Assembly (NCBI RefSeq): GCF_016612545.1
Contig: NZ_JAENRY010000027.1
Location: 1 to 45,926, forward strand
From: Streptomyces sp. MBT65
GTDB taxonomy: Bacteria > Actinomycetota > Actinomycetes > Streptomycetales > Streptomycetaceae
Length of the DNA: 45,926 nt
Direction: 5' to 3'
Positions 24,921 to 33,110 of the stretch are shown here, in pieces; position 1 is the stretch's first letter, and each line of letters begins with the position of its first letter. The translations under genes were made by a program, and so were the position numbers. The notes under the pieces are model-generated. The model did no database searches. It saw only the letters and a program-made list of their open reading frames with translations, and was not told the origin of the DNA.

Positions 24921-25859
24921 TTACCGCCCCTCTGCCGTGGCCACGGCAAACCCGGCGATCCACGCGGGGATGGCCTCGTAGAAGCGGGAGCTCATCTCGT
25001 ACGGCCCGGTGGCGGCCAGGGAGGCGAACGCGGCGATCCACGTGCGGACTTCGTGGGCGGACCCGCCGGCATCCTTGGCCATCCCGTCCACGGTCCAGGA
25101 GTCGAACTCCGCCAGCTCTCCGCGTTCGAGGTGGTCGAGGAGACGGTTGTCCCAGGCGGGGTTGATCGGGATCATCGTGCTCGCCCCGGCGAGGTAGTCG
25201 CGACCCGCCTGGACGACCCGCTGCTCGCCCTTCGCGCGCTGCTCGGGGGTCGGCGGGTGGCCCTCGATGAGCGCGTCGGCGACTCGGGGCGGAGCTCCGT
25301 CCAGCACCGGTACGGGAGGATCGTGCGAGAGGCCGCCGGAGGCGAGGAACAGCACGCGCCGGTCGAGGTCGGCGCAGGCCTGGCCCAGGGCGGTCCCCAG
25401 TGCGCTGATCCGGCTCACCGGACCCAGCGGTGTGGCCACGCCGTTGACGAAGACGGGCACGACCGGCACTTGGCCGATGCCACCGAAGAGGACTTCGAGC
25501 GGCTGCGCGAAACCGTGGTCGACGGTCATCCTGGCGGAGACGGTGAGATCGATGCCGCGGTCGAGCGCGCCCTGGGCCAGGGCCTTCGCGGCGGCGGTGT
25601 CGACCGACAGCGGTCCGGCGGCCGTACCGAAGTCACCCACCGCGTGCGCCTCGGTGGCCAGGCAGAACGGCGGCATCTCCTTGTAGAAGAAACCGTTGTA
25701 GTGGTCGGGCGCGTAGAGCACGACCAGGTCCGGATCGAAGGCGCGAATGAAAGTCCGCGCCGTCTCAACGGCCTCGTCGACACGAGCCAGGACGTCCGGA
25801 GCGGGGTCGTTCTTGCCGATGAGGGGCGAGTGGGACAGCCCGACGGCTGCAGCGGGCAT
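24921..25859 (-). CDS. mhpB: 3-carboxyethylcatechol 2,3-dioxygenase (class III extradiol, LigB-type)
   Basis: A 312-residue LigB-superfamily ring-cleaving dioxygenase from ATG 25859. Conserved histidines are H10 (G-L-S-H-S-P), H53 (A-P-D-H-Y-N), H115 (V-D-H-G-F) and H179 (G-L-S-H-D). H115 and H179 are the catalytic pair described for E. coli MhpB, and the spacing is the same. It uses Fe(II) and O2 to open 2,3-dihydroxyphenylpropionate or the cinnamate analogue next to the hydroxyls. The four meta-pathway genes that follow on the same strand process the product. The close match to MhpB in length and motifs is the best hint that the ring carries a three-carbon acid side chain. Confidence 0.93.
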   Translation of the reverse strand: MPAAAVGLSHSPLIGKNDPAPDVLARVDEAVETARTFIRAFDPDLVVLYAPDHYNGFFYKEMPPFCLATEAHAVGDFGTAAGPLSVDTAAAKALAQGALDRGIDLTVSARMTVDHGFAQPLEVLFGGIGQVPVVPVFVNGVATPLGPVSRISALGTALGQACADLDRRVLFLASGGLSHDPPVPVLDGAPPRVADALIEGHPPTPEQRAKGEQRVVQAGRDYLAGASTMIPINPAWDNRLLDHLERGELAEFDSWTVDGMAKDAGGSAHEVRTWIAAFASLAATGPYEMSSRFYEAIPAWIAGFAVATAEGR

Positions 25860-25868
25860 GGACGTTCC

Positions 25869-26864
25869 TTACTGCTGGGGCTGGGGGCGGGAATCCGAGG
25901 GGTGGATGACGAGCTTCCCCGTCAGCCCGCCGTCGATCATGAGCTGGAATCCTTTGTGGATGTCCGTAAGCGGGAGGGTCCGGTCGATCACCGGGCGGAC
26001 GCCGGTCGCGTCGAGCATGCGGAGCATCGCCACCAGCTCGGCGCGGGTGCCGCCGGTGGAGCCGAGGATGCGCTGCTGGAGGTAGAAGACGCGGCCCAGA
26101 TCGGCGCGCGGGTTGGTGCCGCTGGTGGCCCCGGCGATGACGACCGTTCCGCCGGGCCTCAGTGACTTCAGTGAGTGCGACCAAGTGGCCTCGCCGACCG
26201 TCTCGATGACGACGTCGACCTTCTCGGGCACCCGCTCGCCGGTGGGTACGGCGGCACGGGCGCCCCAGTTCAGGGCCTCGGCACGCTTGTCCTCGCTGCG
26301 GCTGGTGGCGTAGACGACGGCGCCCGCGGCCACCGCGAGCAGAATCGCGGCGGAGGCGACCCCACCGCCGGCGCCCTGGACCAGGACCCGGTCGCCGGCG
26401 GTGATCCGCGCCTGGGTGAACAGCATGCGGTAGGCGGTGGTCCAGGCGACGGGCAGACAGGCGGCCTCGTCGAACGACAGCCACGCAGGCTTGGGAACCA
26501 GGTTGCGGGCGGGCACGGTGACGTACTCCGCGAACGCACCGTCGTGCCGCTCGGACAGCAGCGCCCGGTTCGGGTCCAGCGTCTCGTCGCCGCGCCCGGC
26601 GTCCGGGTCGCCGAGCACCGGGTGGACGATCACCTCGTTGCCGTCCTCGTCGTATCCGGCCGCATCACAGCCGAGGACGATCGGGAGCCGCTCGGGCGGG
26701 TGGCCGACACCCCGCAGGGTCCACAGGTCGTGCATATTGAGCGAGGAGGCCACGACACGGACCCGGGACCAGCCGGGCTTCGAGGCAGGCTCCGGTACGT
26801 CGCGCAGGACGAGCCCGGACAGCGGGTCGGCGGCGCTCTGGGAGATGGCGATAGCAGCAAGCAC
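25869..26864 (-). CDS. Zinc-type alcohol dehydrogenase / quinone oxidoreductase family protein (MDR superfamily)
   Basis: An MDR-superfamily protein of about 330 residues. GTG 26864 is preferred because the family's first strand (A-I-A-I-S-Q-S) follows at once. ATG 26891 would add nine residues and has no better ribosome-binding site. The N-terminal GroES-like domain reads S-L-N-M-H-D-L-W-T-L-R-G-V-G. The nucleotide-binding domain has V-Q-G-A-G-G-G-V-A-S-A-A (the A-x-G-G-x-G-x-x-A type) and an N-W-G-A-R cofactor-specificity loop. It lacks an obvious structural-zinc cysteine cluster. The role is not evident: a reductase or dehydrogenase for a side-chain or ring intermediate before ring cleavage. 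It is the first gene after the 26995-27039 hairpin, with the extradiol dioxygenase 9 bp downstream. Confidence 0.85.
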   Translation of the reverse strand: MLAAIAISQSAADPLSGLVLRDVPEPASKPGWSRVRVVASSLNMHDLWTLRGVGHPPERLPIVLGCDAAGYDEDGNEVIVHPVLGDPDAGRGDETLDPNRALLSERHDGAFAEYVTVPARNLVPKPAWLSFDEAACLPVAWTTAYRMLFTQARITAGDRVLVQGAGGGVASAAILLAVAAGAVVYATSRSEDKRAEALNWGARAAVPTGERVPEKVDVVIETVGEATWSHSLKSLRPGGTVVIAGATSGTNPRADLGRVFYLQQRILGSTGGTRAELVAMLRMLDATGVRPVIDRTLPLTDIHKGFQLMIDGGLTGKLVIHPSDSRPQPQQ

Positions 26865-26994
26865 GAGATCACGGTGGCCCCGACCGGGCATCGGGCCATA
26901 GCGCGCGTGCCACGGTGCAGCACATCGGCGACGTCGGTGACATCACGTCACCGCTCAGTGCCCGGCCCGGTGGTGGGAGGGCACCTGAGATCGC

Positions 26995-27039
26995 CGATGG
27001 CCGACGGCCCAGGTACCCGACTTGGGCCGTCGGCCATCG
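26995..27039. terminator. Perfect 17-bp hairpin separating two catabolic transcription units
   Basis: CGATGGCCGACGGCCCA (26995-27011) pairs perfectly with 27023-27039 across an 11-nt loop. It lies 17 bp past the stop of the GNAT-like gene (27056) and about 130 bp ahead of the next start (26864), all on the minus strand. It therefore looks like the terminator of the dioxygenase operon, with a separate promoter for the meta-cleavage genes in the remaining gap. Confidence 0.75.
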
Positions 27040-27055
27040 TGAGGCGGGAGCGGGG

Positions 27056-27532
27056 TCAGTGGGGCATGTCGTCCAATGCGGTGGGAACGTCGGCGATCCA
27101 GGCCGGCTCCGCCGTGAACAGGACGACGCTGCCGTTCGGCAGGTCCGCTTCGGCGACCCGACGGAAGCCGCCCGCCTCGAAGGCGCTCTGCGTGGCGGTG
27201 TCGTCCTCGGCCGGTGCGGCGACGACACGGCGACAGTGCGGGTCGGCGGCGAACAGGGCGGGGACGAGGTCGCTCAGCAGTCGAACAGCCATGGTCTCAG
27301 CGTCCTCGACCAGGACCAGTCCAACAGCAATGTCGTGGGCGCCGTACGGATAGCACGCGCGCACCGGATGGTGCTGAACGCGGTGCAGGCGCAGCTCGAC
27401 CGGCGTACCCCCATCTCGCGGGACGGCAGCGTACGCACGGACGCCGTGCCCGGCGTCGGCGAGTGGGCGCAACGTCCAGTCGGCTCCTGGGGCAGGCTCG
27501 GGCAGCGGCGGCACGTCGAGTGATGTGGTCAC
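27056..27532 (-). CDS. GNAT-like acyltransferase domain protein of unknown substrate
   Basis: A protein of about 158 residues. GTG 27532 is the only start close behind the ligase stop (7 bp away), though its ribosome-binding site is weak. The order of elements fits a GNAT fold: an N-terminal strand (L-R-L-H-R-V), then a conserved central stretch (A-V-G-L-V-L-V-E-D) and R-R-V-V-A-A-P-A-E-D-D-T-A-T-Q-S-A-F-E-A-G-G-F-R-R-V. The last resembles motif B, where a residue change follows a neighbour-fold A-F-E-x-x-G-F. This resembles siderophore-type N-acetyltransferases, but the match is moderate. It is the last gene of the dioxygenase unit. No step in the aromatic pathway needs an acetyltransferase, so its job is unknown. 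Confidence 0.6.
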   Translation of the reverse strand: MTTSLDVPPLPEPAPGADWTLRPLADAGHGVRAYAAVPRDGGTPVELRLHRVQHHPVRACYPYGAHDIAVGLVLVEDAETMAVRLLSDLVPALFAADPHCRRVVAAPAEDDTATQSAFEAGGFRRVAEADLPNGSVVLFTAEPAWIADVPTALDDMPH

Positions 27533-27539
27533 GGTGGGC

Positions 27540-29117
27540 TCATCTGGTGTCGGGGGCGGGTTCGGCCTCGACCAGTCGGCGCAGTTCGCCCTTGGCGAGC
27601 TTGCCGCTGGCGTTGCGCGGCAGTTGGCCGACGAGCAGGAGCCGGGTGGGGAGCTTGTAGCGGGCGAGGTGCCGGCCGGCGAACTCCCGTACCCCCTCCA
27701 GCGTGAGCGATGTGCCGGGTGCACAGGTGAGAACGGCCTCGACGGCCTCGCCCCAATTCGGGTCGGGGACGCCGATGACGGCCGCCTCCAGGACGCCGGG
27801 GCAGGCGGCGAGGACACGCTCCACCTCGGCCGGGTAGATGTTCTCGCCACCGCTGATGATCATGTCCTTCAGCCGGTCGACGATGTAGTAGAAGCCGCCC
27901 TTGTCGCGGTGGGCGATGTCTCCGGTGTGGAACCAGCCGGCGTCGTCGACGGCGGCGCGGGTCGCCTCCGGGTTGTTCCAGTACCCGGGGGTGACGTTGG
28001 GGCCGCGGACGCAGATCTCGCCGCGGGTGTCGGCCTCGGCGATTCTGGCGCCGGTGGCGGGATCGGCGAGACTGATCTCGGTATACGGCATGGGCGCGCC
28101 GGCCGAGCCCGCCTTCTCCAGCGTCAGCCCGGCGGGCAGGTATGTGGCGAAGGGTGCCGTCTCGGTGAGCCCCCAGGCCTGCTGGAGCAGGATGCCGTGT
28201 TCGGCGTAGTCCTTGATCAGCTGGGGTGGGACGGGTGCGCCCGCGACCACCGCGGAGCGCAGGGCTCCCAGGTCGGCCTCGGCGAAGCCGGGCACGCGGG
28301 CGAGGGCGGCGAACATGGCGGGGACGGCGAAGCAGGTGCTCACACGGTGCCTGACCAGGTCGTCCAGGCACTTCGCGGGGTCGAAACCGCGGCGCAGGAC
28401 GACCGTGCCGCCGCGCAGCAGGGTGCGCAGGGTGAGGGCGTTGAGGCCGCCAATGTGGAAGAGCGGGGCGACGGCCAGGTTCACGTCGTCGGAGCGGGTG
28501 TCCACCGTGCTGTCGACGTTGACGCTGTTCCACCACAGGTTGCCGTGGGTGAGCATGACTCCCTTGGGGCGCCCGGTGGTGCCGGAGGTGTACATCAGGG
28601 CGCCGAGGTCGTCGTCGTGCAACGGCACCGGCTCCCGTTCGGGCCGTCCGGAGCCGAGCAGCTCCGACAGCGGCGTCCACAGGGCCTCGGGCGCAACCGC
28701 GGCGGGGCAGGCGGGGTCGGTGTCGACCAAGAGGTGGCGGCGGGCTGGAATGCCGCCGAGGACCGACTCCACCAGTTCGCGGTGCCCCTCCTCGACGACC
28801 ACGGTGTGGGCTCCGCTGTCGATGAGGATGTGGCGTACCTCGTCGGCGGCGAGGCGGAAGTTGACGGGGACGAAGACGGCCCCGAGGTGGGCGGCGGCGA
28901 ACAGCGTGTGGAAGAAGGTGACGCTGTTGAAGCCCAGGTAGGCGATCCGGTCGCCGCGGCGCAGCCCCTGCTCGGCGAGCCCGGACGCCAATTCGGCCGC
29001 CGTGCGGCTGATTTGGGCGGCAGAGAACTCCTGGCCCTCGTAGACGAGAGCGGTGGACGTGGGGTATTTGGCTCTGCGGTACAGCGCGGCTGCGGGGCTG
29101 ATGTCGACGGCGGCCAT
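27540..29117 (-). CDS. AMP-forming acyl-CoA synthetase/ligase
   Basis: A 525-residue ANL-superfamily enzyme from ATG 29117. The P-loop is Y-T-S-G-T-T-G-R-P-K-G (176-186), with the W-G-L-T-E-T adenylate motif, the G-D-I-A-H hinge region with D-R-L-K-D-M-I-I-S-G-G-E-N-I-Y-P-A-E-V-E, and a C-terminal catalytic lysine in N-A-S-G-K-L-A-K. It makes acyl-CoA + AMP + PPi from a carboxylic acid. In this operon it could activate a phenylpropenoid acid substrate or the dicarboxylic acid released by the C-C hydrolase. The sequence does not decide between these. It is followed closely by the GNAT-like gene. Confidence 0.9.
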   Translation of the reverse strand: MAAVDISPAAALYRRAKYPTSTALVYEGQEFSAAQISRTAAELASGLAEQGLRRGDRIAYLGFNSVTFFHTLFAAAHLGAVFVPVNFRLAADEVRHILIDSGAHTVVVEEGHRELVESVLGGIPARRHLLVDTDPACPAAVAPEALWTPLSELLGSGRPEREPVPLHDDDLGALMYTSGTTGRPKGVMLTHGNLWWNSVNVDSTVDTRSDDVNLAVAPLFHIGGLNALTLRTLLRGGTVVLRRGFDPAKCLDDLVRHRVSTCFAVPAMFAALARVPGFAEADLGALRSAVVAGAPVPPQLIKDYAEHGILLQQAWGLTETAPFATYLPAGLTLEKAGSAGAPMPYTEISLADPATGARIAEADTRGEICVRGPNVTPGYWNNPEATRAAVDDAGWFHTGDIAHRDKGGFYYIVDRLKDMIISGGENIYPAEVERVLAACPGVLEAAVIGVPDPNWGEAVEAVLTCAPGTSLTLEGVREFAGRHLARYKLPTRLLLVGQLPRNASGKLAKGELRRLVEAEPAPDTR

Positions 29118-29161
29118 GGCTGCGGCTCCTTCGATGGCTGTCGTACGGGAGGCGGAGGGTT

Positions 29162-30007
29162 CTACAGGCCGGCGCCGCCGGCGGCGGTGCGGAAGCCGCG
29201 TACAGCGATGCCACCGTCGGCGGGGATGACCGCGCCGGTCACGGTGGAGCTGTTGGCGCGGGAGGCGAGCAGGACGTACGGGCCGGTGAAGTCCTCGGGC
29301 TCGACGCTGGAGTCGTACAGGGGGATGAGAGGCGGCTGCTTGTCGCCGGACGCCTCGTTCTTGGCGAAGGAGGCCTCCAGCGTGCGGTCCTGCAGGCCCA
29401 GGCTCTCCGGACCGCGCAGCTTGGTGCGCATGCCGCCGACGGCGACGCCGTTGACGCGGACCTTCGGTGCCAGCTCGTAGGCGAACTGGCGGAGCAGGCC
29501 GAGGCAGGCGTGTTTGCTGGCGGTGTAGAGGGAGCCGCCGCCGTCGGTGTGGAGAGAGGCGTTGGAGAGGGTCATGACGATGCTCCCGCGGCTGCGGACC
29601 AGTTCCCGCCAGGCGGCCTCCACGGCCAGGACGTATCCCTTGACGTTGATGCCGAAGACCTCGTCGAAGGCCTCGGAGAGCTGCTTGCCGTCGAGCCGGG
29701 TGACGCTGCGGTGGTAGTCCCAGATTCCGGCGTTCGGAACGAGGATGTCCAGCTTGCCGAAGCGCTCCGTGGTGGCCGCGACGGCGCGGTGCAGATCGTC
29801 CGGGGAGCGCACGTCACCGGCCACGGTGAGCATCCTCTCCCCCAGGTCCCCTGCGGCCGCGACCACTTCCTGGAGCTGGTCGGTGTTCCGGCCGAGGACG
29901 ACGACGCTCGCGCCCTCGGCGAGATAGCGCAGAGCGACCGCGCGGCCGATGCCGGAGCCGCCGCCGGTGATCAGGGCGACGTCGCCCTCCAGCCAGCCGC
30001 CCATCAC
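29162..30007 (-). CDS. cis-dihydrodiol dehydrogenase (SDR family, BphB/HcaB-type)
   Basis: A 281-residue short-chain dehydrogenase from ATG 30007. It has G-G-G-S-G-I-G (15-21) for NAD, N-A-G (92-94), S148 and the Y161-x-x-x-K165 catalytic pair in L-Y-T-A-S-K-H. The segment P-N-A-G-I-W-D-Y and the long C-terminal insert before the final strand are typical of BphB-like dihydrodiol dehydrogenases. It rearomatises the cis-dihydrodiol made by the ring-hydroxylating dioxygenase to a catechol with release of NADH. Its start overlaps the hydrolase stop by ATGA. Confidence 0.9.
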   Translation of the reverse strand: MMGGWLEGDVALITGGGSGIGRAVALRYLAEGASVVVLGRNTDQLQEVVAAAGDLGERMLTVAGDVRSPDDLHRAVAATTERFGKLDILVPNAGIWDYHRSVTRLDGKQLSEAFDEVFGINVKGYVLAVEAAWRELVRSRGSIVMTLSNASLHTDGGGSLYTASKHACLGLLRQFAYELAPKVRVNGVAVGGMRTKLRGPESLGLQDRTLEASFAKNEASGDKQPPLIPLYDSSVEPEDFTGPYVLLASRANSSTVTGAVIPADGGIAVRGFRTAAGGAGL

Positions 30008-30870
30008 CGGGCTCCGAGGAAGTCGGTGACCAGCCGCTCGAACTCCTGCTGCCGCTCCAGCTGCACCCAGTGGCCACAGCCGCCGAAGACGTGCAGTTGG
30101 ACGTCACGGATCTGCTTGAGCATCAGTTGGGCGCCGTCGAGGGTGATGGTGCGGTCATCGCGACCCCACAGCAGCAGGGTCGACGCCTTGATCCTGTGGA
30201 CACGCTGCCAGAGCGGGTCCATGCCGTGCCGCTTGGCGAAGGCCGCGTTGTAGGCGTGGTAGAAGGCGATGTGGGACTCGTCGAGGGAGGCCTCGTAGCG
30301 GGCCTGGACGGTGTCCTCCCAGCGCATCGGCTCAGCGGTCATGACACGGATGAAGTCCCGCATCTTCTTCACCGACGGGCCCTCGCCGTTGTAGTAGCGG
30401 AACATCGCCTTCTGACCCTCGGTAGGGGTCGGCCCGAACGGCAGCCAGCCGCCGCCCGGTGCCATCAGCACCAACTTCTCGACCCGCTCGGGGACTTCGA
30501 GCGCGGTGGCGATAGCGGCGGCGCCGCCGAGGCTGTTGCCGAGCAGGTGGAAGCGGTCGACGCCGAGGGCGTCCAGGGTCTGCAGCAGGGCGTCGACGGT
30601 GATCTCGGTGATGCTGTGGACGTCGAGGTCCGCCTCGGTGGGCCGGTAGCTGTCGCCGAAGCCGGGCTGGTCGGGCAGCACGACCCGGAAGTGCGGGGTG
30701 AGAGCTGCCAGGTTCTGGCGGTAGTTGGCCACCCCGCTCGCACCAGGGCCGCCGCCGTGCAACATCACCAGCACCGGGCCCTCGCCGGCCTCGCTGACCG
30801 CGACAGTCCCGAGCGTCGTCCGAACGGTGTGCTCGACGAGCGTCGGCTCTTCAGTCTGTGCAGTGCTCAC
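30004..30870 (-). CDS. mhpC: Meta-cleavage product C-C hydrolase (MhpC/BphD-type alpha/beta hydrolase)
   Basis: A 288-residue alpha/beta hydrolase from ATG 30870. It shows the oxyanion stretch L-H-G-G-G-P-G-A-S-G (38-47), diagnostic for meta-cleavage product hydrolases, nucleophile S113 in G-N-S-L-G-G, an acidic residue in W-G-R-D-D (238/239) and the histidine in G-G-C-G-H-W (H267). It splits the ring-opened dienoate (2-hydroxy-6-oxononadienedioate in the Mhp pathway) into hydroxypentadienoate plus a dicarboxylic acid such as succinate. It is encoded in the upper unit with the dioxygenase, apart from the other meta-pathway genes. Confidence 0.92.
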   Translation of the reverse strand: MSTAQTEEPTLVEHTVRTTLGTVAVSEAGEGPVLVMLHGGGPGASGVANYRQNLAALTPHFRVVLPDQPGFGDSYRPTEADLDVHSITEITVDALLQTLDALGVDRFHLLGNSLGGAAAIATALEVPERVEKLVLMAPGGGWLPFGPTPTEGQKAMFRYYNGEGPSVKKMRDFIRVMTAEPMRWEDTVQARYEASLDESHIAFYHAYNAAFAKRHGMDPLWQRVHRIKASTLLLWGRDDRTITLDGAQLMLKQIRDVQLHVFGGCGHWVQLERQQEFERLVTDFLGAR

Positions 30871-30889
30871 GTGGGTCTCCGGTCGGTCG

Positions 30890-31450
30890 TCACAGGAAGG
30901 TGCTGATGTTCTTGGCGAGCAGGACGTTCTGGTCGAGCAGGATCGTGCGGCGGGCGATCAGCAGGCCTCCGTCGTCGGTGCGACGCAGGTGGTCGGTGCG
31001 GCCGCCGGCGTAGATGTCGACCTCGCGCTCCAGCCGGTTGCGGTAACAGAGGAACGCAGACTCGGCGACGTACTCGCCGTTCTTCTCGCCCGGCCGTACC
31101 GTCACGTTGGTGATCAGGTGCCGGGTCCGCGAGGGCGGGTCCTCGGCCCAGGCCATGCCCGAGTCGAAACGGCGGATCCGCCAGGCCAGACTCGCCTTGG
31201 TCTCGTCGAAGATCGCCACCTCACCGGGCGCGCCGTCGGCCAGGGCCTGCTGGCGGCGCAGCCGGTTGGTGCGCACCGGTGCCCAGTAGTGCAGGTCGTC
31301 GGCGAACAGCTCCAGCCAGTCGGCGTACCGGTGCTGGTCGAGCAGCTGCGCCTCAACTGTGTACAGGCGCTGCACCTCGAAGTGGAGCCGGACGTCGTCG
31401 TAGGTGACCGTCGGGGGCTCGTTGACCGCCGGCTCCGGGTGAATACTCAT
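30890..31450 (-). CDS. Aromatic-ring-hydroxylating dioxygenase beta subunit
   Basis: A 186-residue beta subunit from ATG 31450, with GGAGGA eight bases upstream. It is the usual size for the family. The cone-shaped SnoaL/NTF2-like fold pattern is visible: V-Q-R-L-Y-T-V-E-A-Q-L-L-D at the start, W-L-E-L-F-A-D-D-L-H-Y-W-A-P-V-R-T-N-R, and a C-terminal A-R-R-T-I-L-L-D-Q-N-V-L. It supports the alpha3beta3 oxygenase and carries no cofactor. It is placed after the reductase gene rather than directly after the alpha subunit gene, which is unusual, with a 95-bp gap. Confidence 0.93.
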   Translation of the reverse strand: MSIHPEPAVNEPPTVTYDDVRLHFEVQRLYTVEAQLLDQHRYADWLELFADDLHYWAPVRTNRLRRQQALADGAPGEVAIFDETKASLAWRIRRFDSGMAWAEDPPSRTRHLITNVTVRPGEKNGEYVAESAFLCYRNRLEREVDIYAGGRTDHLRRTDDGGLLIARRTILLDQNVLLAKNISTFL

Positions 31451-31545
31451 CGGTGGGTCCTCCAGCGGTCCGCGCTCGGTGCTGTCATTCCAGCGCGGAG
31501 AGGGTGGTTCAGGGAGCGCGTGTGCCGGTCTGCGGCACGGCGGGG

Positions 31546-32766
31546 TCAGCGCGTGAGCAGCGTGCGCAGGTCGGTGGTCTCGTCGGCCAGGCGTACGGGG
31601 TCGACGACGACGCGGCGATCGACGACACGGCGAGCAGCCTTGATGTCCCGGGCGCGGTCGATGGAGGCCGCAGCCACCACCCGGTCACCGCGCAACCCGA
31701 AGGCGGTGAAGGCACCCCTGTCAGGCGCGCCGCGCAACACGGTCCGCTCGGCGTCAGCCATGGTGCCGACCACCTCCAGGCGCGAGCCGTGCCGGTCGGA
31801 CCAGAACCACGGCGCGCCGGGCTCCGGTACCGGGCGGCCGAGGATGCCGTGGGCGGCTGCCTCGCCGCCCTGCTGGGCGGCTTCCCAGTGCTCGTGTCGT
31901 ACGCGATGGCCTTCCCGGCGGGCCACATCACCGACGGCGAAGACGTTGGGGTGGGAGGTTCGCTGACCTGCGTCGACCACGATACCGTTGTCCACGGTGA
32001 GTCCGGCGGCCTCGGCCAGTTGGGTGGCCGGCCGGATGCCGATGCCGACCACTACCGTGTCGGCGGACAGGAGGCCGCCGTATCCGTCGAGATGCAGGAG
32101 AACACCGGGATCGCCCGGGGGGCGTTCGACGCGCTCGACACCGGCGGTGACCACATCGATGTCCTCGGCGGAGTGCCTGCGGTGCAGGGCACCCGCGATG
32201 TCGTCCCCGACCACCGAGGCCAGCGGTACCGGCACCGGGTCAACCAGGGTGACGCGGCATCCCAGGGCTCGGGCGACGGCCGCGGTCTCGGCGCCGATCA
32301 GTCCGGCCCCGACCACGGCCACCCTGGCGCCGGGGAGCAGGCGGTCCCGCAGCCGCTCGGCGTCCTCCCAGGTACGCAGCAGGTGTACGGCCGGGTCGTC
32401 ACCGCCGGGCACGGGCAACGCGCGGGGAGTACCACCGGTGGCGAGCACGATCCGGTCGGCGCCCACGACCGACCCGTCGATCAGCTCCAGGCCGCCCTCC
32501 TGCGGGCGGATCGCCCGGACCCAGGTGCTCGCCCGCAGGTCGACGCGCTGCTCCTCGTACCACTGCTCCGGCCGCAGCAGGATGTCGTCGCGCCGGGCCT
32601 TGCCCAGCAGGACGTCCTTGCTGAGCGGCGGACGGTCGTACGGCAGCCCGCTCTCCTCGGAGTACACCATCAGCTCCCCGTCGTAGCCCTGGGCGCGTAG
32701 AGCGTCGCAGGCCGAGACGGCGGCCAGGCCCGCGCCGACGACGGCGATGCGCCGCAGGTCGCTCAT
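31546..32766 (-). CDS. Ferredoxin-NAD(P)H reductase of the ring-hydroxylating dioxygenase (BphA4/HcaD-type)
   Basis: A 406-residue FAD protein from ATG 32766, overlapping the ferredoxin stop by ATGA. It has the FAD-binding V-V-G-A-G-L-A-A at the N-terminus, the Y-D-R-P-P-L-S-K segment typical of this reductase class, the NAD-binding V-V-G-A-G-L-I-G-A-E and the second flavin motif V-F-A-V-G-D-V-A. The C-terminal reductase domain begins near residue 320. It passes electrons from NADH to the Rieske ferredoxin encoded just upstream. Confidence 0.93.
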   Translation of the reverse strand: MSDLRRIAVVGAGLAAVSACDALRAQGYDGELMVYSEESGLPYDRPPLSKDVLLGKARRDDILLRPEQWYEEQRVDLRASTWVRAIRPQEGGLELIDGSVVGADRIVLATGGTPRALPVPGGDDPAVHLLRTWEDAERLRDRLLPGARVAVVGAGLIGAETAAVARALGCRVTLVDPVPVPLASVVGDDIAGALHRRHSAEDIDVVTAGVERVERPPGDPGVLLHLDGYGGLLSADTVVVGIGIRPATQLAEAAGLTVDNGIVVDAGQRTSHPNVFAVGDVARREGHRVRHEHWEAAQQGGEAAAHGILGRPVPEPGAPWFWSDRHGSRLEVVGTMADAERTVLRGAPDRGAFTAFGLRGDRVVAAASIDRARDIKAARRVVDRRVVVDPVRLADETTDLRTLLTR

Positions 32767-33110
32767 GCGGTGGCCCCCTGGCCGGGATAGAGCCAGATAC
32801 CGTCCTCGCGGATCTCGACCCGGTGGGGACGTGCGGCGACGGTGGCGGGCATGCACTGGGGCTCGCCGGACTTCAGGCAGAACCGCGCGCTGTGCAGCGG
32901 GCACTCCACCTCGCCGTTCTCGATCCAGCCCTCGGACAGGGATGCCTGGCCGTGGGAGCAGGTGTCGTCGAGGGCGTAGTAGGCGCCGTCGTCGTGGAAG
33001 ACGGCGATGGCGTCGCCGTGACCGGTGGTCTCGGCGGGCACCTTCAGCGCCTCGCCCTCCTCGATGTCGCCCACCTCGGCGACGCGAATACCGGTGCTGG
33101 TCGTGCTCAT
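32763..33110 (-). CDS. Rieske-type 2Fe-2S ferredoxin of the dioxygenase system
   Basis: A 115-residue Rieske ferredoxin from ATG 33110. The cluster ligands are C-S-H and, 16 residues later, C-P-L-H, the C-x-H-x16-C-x2-H pattern. There is no membrane segment. It carries electrons from the reductase to the oxygenase. The stop and start overlap by ATGA at both ends (with the alpha subunit before and the reductase after). The C-terminal tail W-L-Y-P-G-Q is ordinary for the HcaC/BphF group. Confidence 0.94.
   Translation of the reverse strand: MSTTSTGIRVAEVGDIEEGEALKVPAETTGHGDAIAVFHDDGAYYALDDTCSHGQASLSEGWIENGEVECPLHSARFCLKSGEPQCMPATVAARPHRVEIREDGIWLYPGQGATA

Noticed and set aside
27529..29214. 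561-residue minus-strand ORF overlapping the acyl-CoA ligase gene in another frame
   Set aside because: Extremely Arg/Pro/His-rich translation typical of an off-frame reading. The ligase frame has all ANL motifs.
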